Source of the DNA: Coffea arabica | Lineage: Eukaryota; Streptophyta; Magnoliopsida; Gentianales; Rubiaceae | Reading direction: 5' to 3' | NCBI RefSeq assembly: GCF_036785885.1 | Contig: NC_092329.1 | Coordinates: 7,130,001-7,194,000, forward strand | DNA: 64,000 nucleotides | Part shown: in pieces, positions 55,051 to 64,000 of the stretch | Position numbering within the stretch: position 1 is the first letter of the stretch | How the letters are laid out: every line of letters begins with the position of its first letter | Notes under the pieces: generated by a model | Told to the model about the DNA's origin: nothing | Seen by the model: only the letters and a program-made list of their open reading frames with translations | Databases searched by the model: none | Program-made: the position numbers and the translations under genes

Positions 55051-55527
55051 CATATTATATAGTGACTTAACCATATGTTTGACACTTATTTATTAAACGA
55101 GTAAGTTTTTTTTATACATTATTAGTGTATAATTTTTTTTTATATTAACAGATTTAGATTATATCGCATAATATAAATTTAAATTTGAAATTTAAATCAT
55201 ACATATTTGGCATACATCTATAGCTGTTAGTGTAAATAAAAATACTACACTTTTCCTGTCAGTGCATAAAAGGTTAATTCTTATTAAATAGATCTGGGTT
55301 TTAAACTCTGCTAAATTAATCTCGTACCTTAGTGTCAAGTTGTAATCTGTGATTGGGAACAAAAAGCGATTTTATTTTATCTTCAAGGATACTTCCTAAA
55401 TTGAACGTTGTACTTGTATTAATTACGTATGTACCGCGTGGACTAAATTTGGAATGTAATGGAGTCAAACAACTGCACACCACACACTAAACTGCACATG
55501 TTCATCGTTTTTTTAAATGAGATCTAA

Positions 55528-55690
55528 GTGTGTTTGGATTGCAAATTTATCTCAAATAATATTTCGCTTGTATCAAAAACACATTTTTCAATCCATCTTT
55601 TTATATTTTTAACTATTTTTTATCTCATACATATCACATCACAAAAAGTGCTACAGTAATTATTTCAAATAATACTCTATCCAAACACAC
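55528..55690. mobile_element. MITE copy (GTGTTTGGAT family), best-preserved ends
   Basis: A 163-bp copy with ends gtgtgtttggatt and tatccaaacacac, in inverse orientation to the copy near 26049. The core reads ttatctcatacatatcacat and aaaaagtgctacagtaatta. Flanks gatctaa and ttctcaa do not match, so the target duplication is unclear and the superfamily stays open. Confidence 0.75.
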
Positions 55691-56301
55691 TTCTCAAGTA
55701 AACTGATAAGATACCATTTGAAATGCACTTTTTTTTTTTTTTGAAACTTTTATAGAAAATGAACTATGACAATGTGAAGTATATGAAATAAAAGAGTTGA
55801 TTGGGCTTCGATTCTCCAAAATTATAATGGATAATTACGAGTACTTTATATTTATCCACTGCAATTGTTACTTATTAATTCTTGAAGTTCAGAAGCTTGA
55901 GTTCATTTTATTTCAAATATCAGCCCATAAATTAACCAAAAAAACTCGTAAGAGGCTAATAATGCATATAAAAGGCGAAGATCTCTCTATATGATTTAGA
56001 TGATCGGAGTACAACGTGCAATTAAAAAAAAAAAAGTTCAGATAGATCTGCCAATTTCTTAATTTAAAAAATAAAGGTTTCTTCTTCTTCTTTTTTTTAA
56101 ATGGTACCAAAAAATAGATGTGTGAAAAGTTCACAAATTAGAAAATGCCCAACAACCATTTATTTAAACAATTTGGACGACAAGATTGAGACAAGTCAGT
56201 TTTAAATAGCATTTGAGGAGCAATCATTTCAGAAGACCCGCGTCAGTCTCATTACTTGGGAAGATATTTATAAAACCTGCATCTCGACTGGCATTCGAAT
56301 C

Positions 56302-56449
56302 CAGGCGGGCGCGTAGTATACCCGTCCAGTCCGGTGATGGTTCTGTTCTCATCGGTCCCCGTAGGTTCAGTTGAGCTTCCCCTAGTTAGAGTAGGAGTAG
56401 GAATAGAAGTAAGGATGACAATTGATAAAAAAAAAAAAAAGAAAAAGAA
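56302..56449 (+). mobile_element. 5'-truncated retroposon sharing its 3' end with the 32260 SINE
   Basis: About 148 bp ending in an A-rich tail (56427-56449). It is flanked by 16-bp direct repeats gactggcattcgaatc (56286-56301) and gaccggcattcgaatc (56450-56465), with one mismatch. The 3' body agttagagtaggagtaggaa ... ggatgacaattga matches the minus-strand 3' end of the element at 32260-32497. Confidence 0.8.
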
Positions 56450-56984
56450 GACCGGCATTCGAATCAATCCGGATAAATAGTAGTACAAATTAGACGAAAA
56501 AAAAAAAGCCTTTCTTTTTCTTAAATTGCTACGTGCACCTCACAGCTCACTTGTCATATTTCATTGATGATGATTAGGATAGTAAAATATCCCTCAATTT
56601 TTGGATTATGGTGCAACCAACAATTCAATGATTGAATCTGGGATTAAAAAAAAAAAAGCATTATATGATTTGACTGTAGGCATAGATAATTTGAGTTGCA
56701 ACAAGGTTCTTACTTTATAAACATTTACTCCATATGATTTCCAAAGATTGTCCGTGTTTTAGACTTGGTTGTTGACTATGGGTGATTTTATGATAGGAGT
56801 TGTTTTAGCTAAGGACAAATTAAACGAAAAACAACGTGGGAACAAGGCAGACCAATTTCAATTCTTTGGAAGAACAAATTTGACCATCATGTTAGCCTAA
56901 AAAACCAAAAAAAAAATAAAAATGACCACGTTCTATTATCATTCTAGAGCTTGATGGAAGCTGCTTCTTCCTTTGCTTTGCACT

Positions 56985-57215
56985 CCCTCCGTCCCAATTT
57001 ATTTGTCGTATTTCGGAAATTCAACTTTTTTAAAATAGTGATTTGATTGTAATATTTGTGTTTATCTTTTCATACTTACCTTCACAAATTCAAATTTTGA
57101 TTTGAATAAAAATATATGTGTGATTAAATGAAAGGATTATATTGAAAAAAGAGATTAAAAGAAGTTCTAACTTTCCTAAATATTTTGAGACATTCCAAAA
57201 TTAAAAACGCGACCC
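56985..57215. mobile_element. Decayed Stowaway-like MITE
   Basis: The left end ctccctccgtcccaatttat is the hallmark of plant Tc1/mariner Stowaway MITEs. The right side (ttttgagacattccaaaatt) only faintly mirrors it, so the element is degraded. Right border approximate. Confidence 0.5.
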
Positions 57216-58079
57216 TTTTGATGAGATTTTTTTGGCAAGCCACATGAATGGTCCCAGCCTCAATTTCCTTCCCCTTTCTTGCCAGGAGGCAGGATGTTAT
57301 GCCGCCAAGATAGTCGACCCCGAGTTGCACTTGGGCAAGTAGATTTAACAACCCAAGTTTAATGTAAATTCGTTGGATTTAAGTACTCTGTCCACACTTT
57401 TCAAAAAAAAAAAAAAAAGACATGGATTTCTTGAATGAATACAGTTTCAAATAGACCTGTCAAGGAGGAGAAAAAAAAAAAGAAGACCTGCCAAGAAGTC
57501 GAGAGGATAGATGTGCAATTCCAATTTCCACCACAAGCTTGCTTGATAGGGAAGTGCATCCGCACCCAACCAAATAAAAAGGATTTTGGATTTTGGTACT
57601 AGGAAAAAAAAAAATTTCTGCAACGCTCCATCCCTGCGCATTATTGTTTCAATGACATAAATATCAATAATTTACATTTTTCTAACAATTTAATTTTACT
57701 ATCAAAATTGCCTCAAGGCATAGTTAATGGGCATTTGGCATCGTTCTATGGAAACATCTAAACTATTGAATATAAAGTCTAAATTTTTTTTAATAAAAAA
57801 ACCTTCAATATTGTTGAAAGATGTTAAACTCCATCCAAAGAATAGCGAACAAGCCCAAAAAACAATAGAGACAATTCTAAACAACAAAAGTAAGTACTTT
57901 ACAGATGAAGGACAATTAAACAACCCATACTCGTATGACATTCATAAATTCACCACTATTTAAAAATTTACTCCACTATTAGTGGCTAGTACTAACAATT
58001 TAAGACTGATTAAAGAGTACGAAAAACTGAGCGAATTAAAGAGAGAAAGTATGAAAAAAAAAAAGTTACCGGTGGATAC

Positions 58080-58252
58080 TTTTTTTTTTTGGATTAATCT
58101 AGGGAGTATCCCAATTTTACCAGACTAATCTCCCTGGACCTGGAGTACCCCGCCCCCCAAGAGCACCCAGGCGATATGTGAAGCCAGACTCGAACCGCGC
58201 CCCACGAGGAATACCCCCGAGGATTCACCGGCTGAGCTGACCCCGAGAGGCT
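58080..58252 (-). mobile_element. tRNA-derived SINE with 16-bp target duplication
   Basis: A 173-bp insert with its poly-A tail as a T run at 58080-58089. Perfect 16-bp direct repeats agttaccggtggatac flank it at 58064-58079 and 58253-58268. On the minus strand the 5' part has an A-box-like tcagctcagccgg and a B-box-like ggttcgagtct with tRNA-like spacing, then a body ending ctccctagattaatcc before the tail. Confidence 0.9.
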
Positions 58253-58268
58253 AGTTACCGGTGGATAC

Positions 58269-60104
58269 ATGGAGGGGTAATTTCAAAGATGTTTGGTCTG
58301 CACAAATCACGGATGCATGTTACAAATTTTTGATGGCCATTTTATGAATTTCGACGAGAATTTTGGTAGAATTTGTTTTATCTGTTTCGTGAGAAGTTAG
58401 ACACGATGCCTTTTTGCTACTATGTGCAACGTAACTGTGTATGAGAGAGTCTTTCGCTTTTTTTTTTCTTTTTTCTTTTTTGAAACATAATAATGCATGA
58501 GAAAGTCTTTCAAGATGAGGGATTCAGATTCGGTAGTACTTTCTATGCTAGCTGACTGGATCAATTATTTTACTTTCCCATAGAAAGGAAAAAGCAAACA
58601 ACAATTATGCCTTCTTTTGGTTAAAGAGTACCTTGACCTGCTTGATATCAAAAGTTAGGGAATTGGACGCGTCACAAAACCGGCAAAATCAAAGACGAGG
58701 CCCTTTTGCCTTTTAGCCCTTGTGTTCTATGAATCTTCATTTTACATGTATGGATTTGAATTGATATATCCATCATCCCTTCAACTTTTATAGACAAGCG
58801 TAGCGTAATATACTGTTAAAAGCTTCCTATGATCTTTCCTCATTTGTAATGAACCTACATTTTGAACTATTTCTGCCGCTTTAACCAAAAAAAAAAAAAA
58901 ATAGAAGAATAATCTCTGAAAAAACCTTAACATATGCTTATACCAAACATCCATCGAAGAGGCTTGTTTTTTCCTACTCACCACCACACACACACACAAA
59001 CACACAGAGATGATGGCAATCGCAACATGGTATAGCATGGACCAGTTTTTTTTTTGGGGTAGAAAGTGAAATTCATAAATGAATAAAGTAGCTGCCCAAG
59101 AAGCAGACAGAGTATCTCCTAATTATTACGATCCAAAATAACGGTCCGAGGAAGGCAAATCCTCTGTTATCCTCATCAAATCAAAAGCAAAAGATTCCTT
59201 ATATGGTGCAATAACTTTCATTATTAAAGTTAAAGCGAATTTCGATCCTCGAAGTAAAGTGGTGGACATAAAAGCTCCTGTATGGGCCTTGCAAAAAGCA
59301 ATAATATTAACTCTACAAATACCCAAAATATTGGCAAAATAAACATCACTTATAGGACTCTGTATATAGAGCTGAATGGGCCTTTGCGTGGCCCCCTAAA
59401 ACTGGTACTCTGTTTGTCTTCTACAGCATCACCAACAAGAGGTAACAGTCACTGCACTTTTCTCTTTTGAGTCACTAAACAACGTTGCTTTGTGAGACAA
59501 ATTTTAAAGCAGCTATATTCACGGTACCTTACGTAAAGTAATGTTACAGATAATGGAAAGTTTGTTGAAGAATTATCTCTTTGTACTAAATAAGGCAGAC
59601 CAGTGAATTATTGATGATATAAGAGGCCCTTATCTTGACAAGAGGACCTTCAAATCTTTCTGGGACAGCAGCAACGTGGATAAATCTCCTACGGTGCTAC
59701 ACCGATCAAACCCAAATTATTGACGTTGAAAACACTAATTCTCATCCATGGTCCATGCTTAACTACGGTCCAGTGCATTAAACATGGATAGGCTAGAAAG
59801 CTGTGAAAGATGAAAAAAAAGCATCCACTAGCAAGGAGATCAAGAAACTAAAGCTCAAAGAAGGCATCCTGATATACGACTTGTGGTTTCTATTAATACA
59901 ATAATTAATGTTTACAGCAGTTGCAAAGAAAGTAATGTTCTGCAGCCGACAGATACCATAATGGCGTTAATAATCAGGAAAGAATTGATCAAATGAACAG
60001 GATACGTGAAATAAGCAGAAGTCTGTCAATGGCTTACTTTGAAGTTAGAGAAGTGCCGCTAAAGAGTTTATACAGGTTCTCCAAACCTGAGGATCAAAGA
60101 AGCA
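58269..60104. other. Intergenic DNA and JMJ21-like 3' UTR
   Basis: A T run at 59047-59056 followed by ggggtagaaagtgaaattca may be the tail of another minus-strand retroposon, but no matching duplication was found. The part near 60000-60104 is the likely 3' UTR of the minus-strand gene. No other gene seen. Confidence 0.35.
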
Positions 60105-60711
60105 TTAATCATCAAAGCCCGTGTAATTATTCAAATCTCCCCACACTTTCTCCTCAACTTCCTCCCAAGATTTTGCCTGCCTGAGTTCTTTCCATAAACT
60201 GAAAATAGCACCTACAACATTCTCATCATGCAGAATGCAGAGACACCTGTTTACAAGTCAAAAACATCCAATTATGCCTCAAGAGTAGTGATCAAATTGT
60301 GTTGTTTTTCTTTTTTTCAGACATTAAAGCAAATATGGAGAAATTAATTGTATTAACAATAAGCTGAATAAGAAGGATCCACAAGATTCTGTAAATGAAA
60401 ATTCTTACCTACGACCAAAATGAAAAAGCAAATAAGTTGCATATTCAATGAAGCAAATTTTTTTTTTTTTAAAAAAAAGAACAAAAGATGGTGAAAAAAA
60501 ACTGTTTAGAAAGAAAACTGTGGAAAAAAAAAAGCATGTGAGCAGATATTAACTCACATTGTCAAATATGATGCTCGCCCAAACCTACTATTCTCTGCTG
60601 ATTTTCTCCCAACTATTGGAAGTTTATAGCTTTCAAGGAATTGCTTCAAGAGACGGGAATCTCCTCTAAAGACATCTACATGTACTGGTATCAGATCACA
60701 AATTGGATGTC
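60105..60711 (-). CDS. JMJ21: C-terminal exons of F-box/JmjC/phosphotransferase-domain protein (JMJ21-like)
   Basis: Two exons in transcript order: 60711-60558 and 60246-60105, 98 codons in all plus a stop. The joint splits a Met codon, giving YLTMCLCILHDENVVGAIFS. The peptide GHPICDLIPVHVDVFRGDSR, a LLKQFLESYKLPI stretch and SLWKELRQAKSWEEVEEKVW agree with the end of Arabidopsis AT1G78280 (from memory), whose last part is an APH-type kinase-like domain after an F-box and a JmjC domain. The first exon begins in phase 1 after a tttgtag acceptor, so more exons lie upstream (higher coordinates). A Copia element begins 128 bases upstream of that acceptor, so the rest of the gene, if present, is beyond it and outside the window. 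The synteny with VQ9, 14-3-3 and SnRK2 supports the call. Confidence 0.75.
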
Positions 60712-60839
60712 CTACAAAGAAAACAGAGTTAGTTTGAATACTTATAATGCACAGACTTACAGTCCGCAATCTTTCCGCTAAAAAGCTAAGCTTGCAATGA
60801 CCAATTTTCTTATTTCATTGTCATCTTGTACAAGAACTC

Positions 60840-61084
60840 TGTTACAGATTGTAGGCTGATTTGTAGGGATTAGATAGCTGATTTGTAGGGATTAGATAAG
60901 TTACAGATGTAGGCTGATTTGTAGGGATTAGATAGCTGATTTGTAGGGATTAGATAAGTTACAGATTGTAGGCTGATCTGTAGGCTAAATAATAGGAACT
61001 AGATATGTCTATACTTGTATATATACCGTTATGATTGATGAATAAAAGGTAAGGAAAATTCATTCCCTTTTTCTGAGTTTAACA
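60840..61084 (+). repeat. 5' LTR of the Copia element, with internal tandem repeat
   Basis: A 245-bp TG...CA repeat followed at once by a primer binding site (tggtatcagcgcag). Between about 60848 and 60965 a 58/59-bp unit containing tgtaggctgatttgtaggga occurs twice, and the shorter phrase gctgatttgtagggattag occurs four times. The 3' LTR would lie outside the window. Confidence 0.85.
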
Positions 61085-64000
61085 TGGTATCAGCGCAGTT
61101 CTGTGTAGAGCAGTTCTGTTCATAAGTTTTTTTAAGAAAAAAAAAAAAAAATTTTTTCTGGGCTGTTGGGCGTGAGGGAGGCTGCTGCCATATTCAAGGT
61201 GCAGGCGTTAAAGGTTCCTCTAAAGACACCGCCAACTCAGGGAGGTACGTTTTTGGGTCAACATCGATCTAGGTGTGGGACCTGGCTACGACAGGTTCTC
61301 TTGTGGGTAATCTGTTATCTTGTTGAATTTTCTTAGCAATTATGTCTGACAAAAAGACTGGAGTTTCTGATATAGTTCCGTTGGTTTCAAAAATCACGGA
61401 ACACAAATTAAATGGAATTAATTTTCTTGATTGGAACCATACTATTGAATTATATCTACTCAGTATTTCTATGGATGGTCATCTGACCGATGATCCACCT
61501 ACGGATGACTCTAGACTGTCTTGGGTGAGAGAAGATGCTCGCTTGTATATACAAATTCGTAATTCTATTGATAGTGAGGTGGTGGGCCTGGTTACCCATT
61601 GTAAGACAGTGAAACAGTTAATGAACTATTTGCAGTTCTTATATTCGGGAAAAGGAAACTTCTCTCGTATCTATGATGTTTGCAAGGATTTTTACAGGGC
61701 AGATAAAGGAGATAAGTCTCTCACCAGTTATTTTATGGACTTCAAGAAAACATATGAAGAGCTCAATATGCTGCTTCCCTTCAGTATCAATGTGGAGGAA
61801 CAACGGAATCAGCGAGAGAAGATGGCTGTTATGAGTTTTCTCGCCGGTCTTCCGTCTGAATTTGAGACTGCCAAATCTCAAATTCTTTCCGGATCAGAAA
61901 TTTCCTGTCTAGAAGATGCTTTTCGAAGGATTCTTCGTACAGAGAATACGTTACCTGTTCTATCCACTCAGCCTAACAGTGTTCTTATTAGTCGTACTAC
62001 CACATTTGATTCAGGAAGACAACACTACAAGAGTAGTGGCAACAGTAAGAGCATGGGGTCGGGGTCCAACAACTCTGATAAAATTACTGAAAATCGTGGA
62101 AAGGAGCAAGGAGAAATTGTATGTCACTACTGTCATAAACCAGGACATATCAAGCGGGACTGTCGAAAGCTACAGTATAAGAAAGCTCAATTTGCACATG
62201 TTGCATCTAGTTCTGAGACCTCTGAAAAGTCTGTTACAATCTCTGCAGATGAGTATGCCAGATTGACTCAGTTTCACGAAACAGTGAAACAGCCATCCGG
62301 TCGTGTTACTGCACTTGTTGAGACAGGTAAACCCAATACATGCCTTGTTTCCTCTTCTCCAAAATGGGTCATTGATTCTGGTGCTACAGATCACATGACA
62401 GGTAATCCCAATTTACTTTCTAACTTTCAGCCACATAAATCTATCACTCCTGTTACTTTAGCCGATGGTTCAACATCCAGTGTTATTGGGTCTGGAACCA
62501 CTAAACCTACATCATCTCTCCATTTGTCATCTGTTCTGAGTCTACCACGACTATCGTTTAATCTGATTTCTGTCAGCAAACTTACTCGTGCCCTTAATTG
62601 TTGTGTCTCATTTTTTCCTGGTTCTTGTGTATTTCAGGATCTCATGACGAAGAAGATTATTAGTAAGGGACATGAGTCTGACGGTCTCTACATTCTTGAT
62701 ACACAGAAACCAGGGTCTATAGCCTGTGCTGGAACAGTCTCTCCTCTTGAAGAACACTGTCGATTGGGTCATCCTTCGCTTTCTATGTTACAGCAACTTT
62801 GTCCTCAGCTTTCGAACATTACTTCATTAGATTGTGAGTCGTGTCAGTTTGCTAAACACCATCGTCTTAGTTCTAGTCCTAGAATCAATAAACGAGCTAC
62901 TGCTCCCTTTGAGTTAGTCCATTCCGATGTTTGGGGTCCTTGTCCGGTGACTTCTAAAACTGGTTTCAGATATTTTGTTACCTTTGTTGATGATTATTCT
63001 AGAATGACATGGCTTTATTTGATGAAAAATCGCTCAGAATTATTCTTTCACTTTTCTTCCTTTTGTGCTGAAATACGAACCCAATTTGGTAAACCAGTAC
63101 AAATTTTAAGAAGTGATAATGCAAAAGAATATGTTTCAGGAAATTTTCAGAAATACATGCTTGAGCAGGGTATTCTCCATCAAACTTCTTGCGTTGACAC
63201 CCCTTCTCAAAATGGGGTTGCTGAGAGAAAGAATAGACATCTTCTTGAAACTTCTCGAGCCTTGTTATTTCAAATGAAGGTTTCTAAATGCTTCTGGGCT
63301 GATGCTGTATCTACTGCTTGTTTTCTAATCAATCGTATGCCTTCCTCTGTTTTATCTGGTAATACTCCTTTACACACTCTATTCCCGAATAGACAATTGT
63401 TTCCTATAGAACCAAAGATATTCGGGTGTACTTGTTTTGTTCGGGATGTTCGTCCTCAAGTTACAAAACTTGATCCTAAGTCCTTAAAGTGTATATTCCT
63501 GGGTTATTCCCGTGTACAAAAAGGGTATCGTTGTTATTGTCCTAGTCTTGGTAAGTATCTTGTGTCTGCCGATGTCACTTTTTTGGAACAAACACCTTTC
63601 TCCTCATCTTCAGGTTCTGTGAGTCCGGGGGAGGATGATGATTTGTTAATCTATAGTGTCATACCAAATTTGGATTCGCCTCCCTCTACACCAGTTAAGC
63701 CTCCCATCAAATACACCTACTCGCGTCGCCCACATCTGCCCAGTTCTGACTTGGTCCTGGAGTCTCCAACATCATGTCCTGATGAACCAGTATCTTCGTC
63801 ATCAGATCCGACTACCAATGATGATCTTGATCTCCCTATTGCTCAAAGAAAAGGTAAACGTGCATGTACTTATCCAATCTCTTCAGTTGTTTCCTACAAT
63901 CATTTGTCTTCCTCTTCTCGTGCTTTTCTTACATCCCTAGACACTATTTCTGTACCCAAAACTGTTCAAGAGGCATTAGCTCATTCCGGATGGCGGAATG
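60840..64000 (+). mobile_element. Ty1/Copia LTR retrotransposon, 5' part (continues past window edge)
   Basis: After the LTR and primer site, a gag-pol frame starts about 61342. Parts in order: UBN2-type gag, CCHC zinc knuckle (about 62122-62163), aspartic protease (WVIDSGATDHMT, about 62365), GAG-pre-integrase (HCRLGHPS, about 62755), integrase core (HSDVWGP from 62920 through NGVAERKNRHLLE), and the approach to reverse transcriptase at the edge. Integrase before reverse transcriptase marks Copia rather than Gypsy. The visible part looks whole, with no breaks noted, which suggests a young insertion; the age cannot be measured without the second LTR. It lies in the sense opposite to the JMJ21-like gene, apparently in one of its introns. 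Confidence 0.93.

Larger units (their letters stand above)
55691..58063. other. Intergenic AT-rich DNA
   Basis: Several A or T runs and no gene. It includes the truncated retroposon at 56302-56449 and a Stowaway-like end at about 56985, listed separately. Confidence 0.4.

Noticed and set aside
58130-58252. tRNA-like promoter boxes taken as a tRNA gene
   Set aside because: The insert has a poly-A tail and target duplications and lacks a tRNA cloverleaf, so it is a SINE.
59047-59330. T run plus 66-codon minus-strand frame as a further retroposon
   Set aside because: No target duplication or family match was found.

Overview
This is a nuclear window from a flowering plant, most likely an asterid eudicot. 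The genes have many short exons, AT-rich introns with canonical GT-AG borders (one GC-AG exception) and plant-only families: VQ protein, SnRK2 kinase, purine permease, thylakoid TL29. Intergenic DNA is full of MITEs, SINE-like retroposons and Copia-type LTR elements. I cannot name the species from sequence alone.

Left half (1-22.1 kb), five genes. An O-fucosyltransferase/RG-I rhamnosyltransferase-like gene (+) is cut by the left edge. TL29/APX4, a thylakoid-lumen ascorbate-peroxidase relative, follows (+, 11 exons). Three genes then lie on the minus strand: organellar seryl-tRNA synthetase (10 exons), cytochrome c oxidase subunit 6b with a long acidic N-terminus (5 exons), and a zinc-dependent alcohol-dehydrogenase-like protein (10 exons) with an altered active-site position. 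From memory, the O-FucT, COX6B and ADH-like genes match neighbours at Arabidopsis AT1G22430-AT1G22460.

Middle (22.1-32.8 kb) has no gene I can support. It holds two elements with perfect 9-bp target duplications (Mutator type), one carrying a second MITE inside it, several copies of a short MITE family, a poly-A retroposon, a SINE with a 17-bp target duplication and an orphan exon-like reading frame.

Right half (32.8-64 kb). VQ9-like protein (+), 14-3-3 omega-like protein (-), subclass II SnRK2 kinase (+), purine permease (-) and the C-terminal exons of an F-box/JmjC/phosphotransferase protein of JMJ21 type (-). From memory, four of these (VQ9, 14-3-3 omega, SnRK2.8, JMJ21) are consecutive in Arabidopsis (AT1G78310 to AT1G78280), so the window appears to keep an old gene block, with the permease as an extra member. 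Between the genes lie a 488-bp hAT-type element, a 974-bp foldback Mutator-type element, a very young 1.5-kb non-autonomous LTR element and a tRNA-derived SINE. A Copia element that looks whole up to the window edge sits upstream of the last two JMJ21 exons, apparently inside an intron.

The genes do not form one pathway. They are housekeeping organelle genes (photosynthesis, organellar translation, respiration) and signalling genes (SnRK2, 14-3-3, VQ). All exon joints below were checked by reading-frame phase; every complete multi-exon gene gives a total length divisible by three. Accession-level comparisons are from memory and were not searched.
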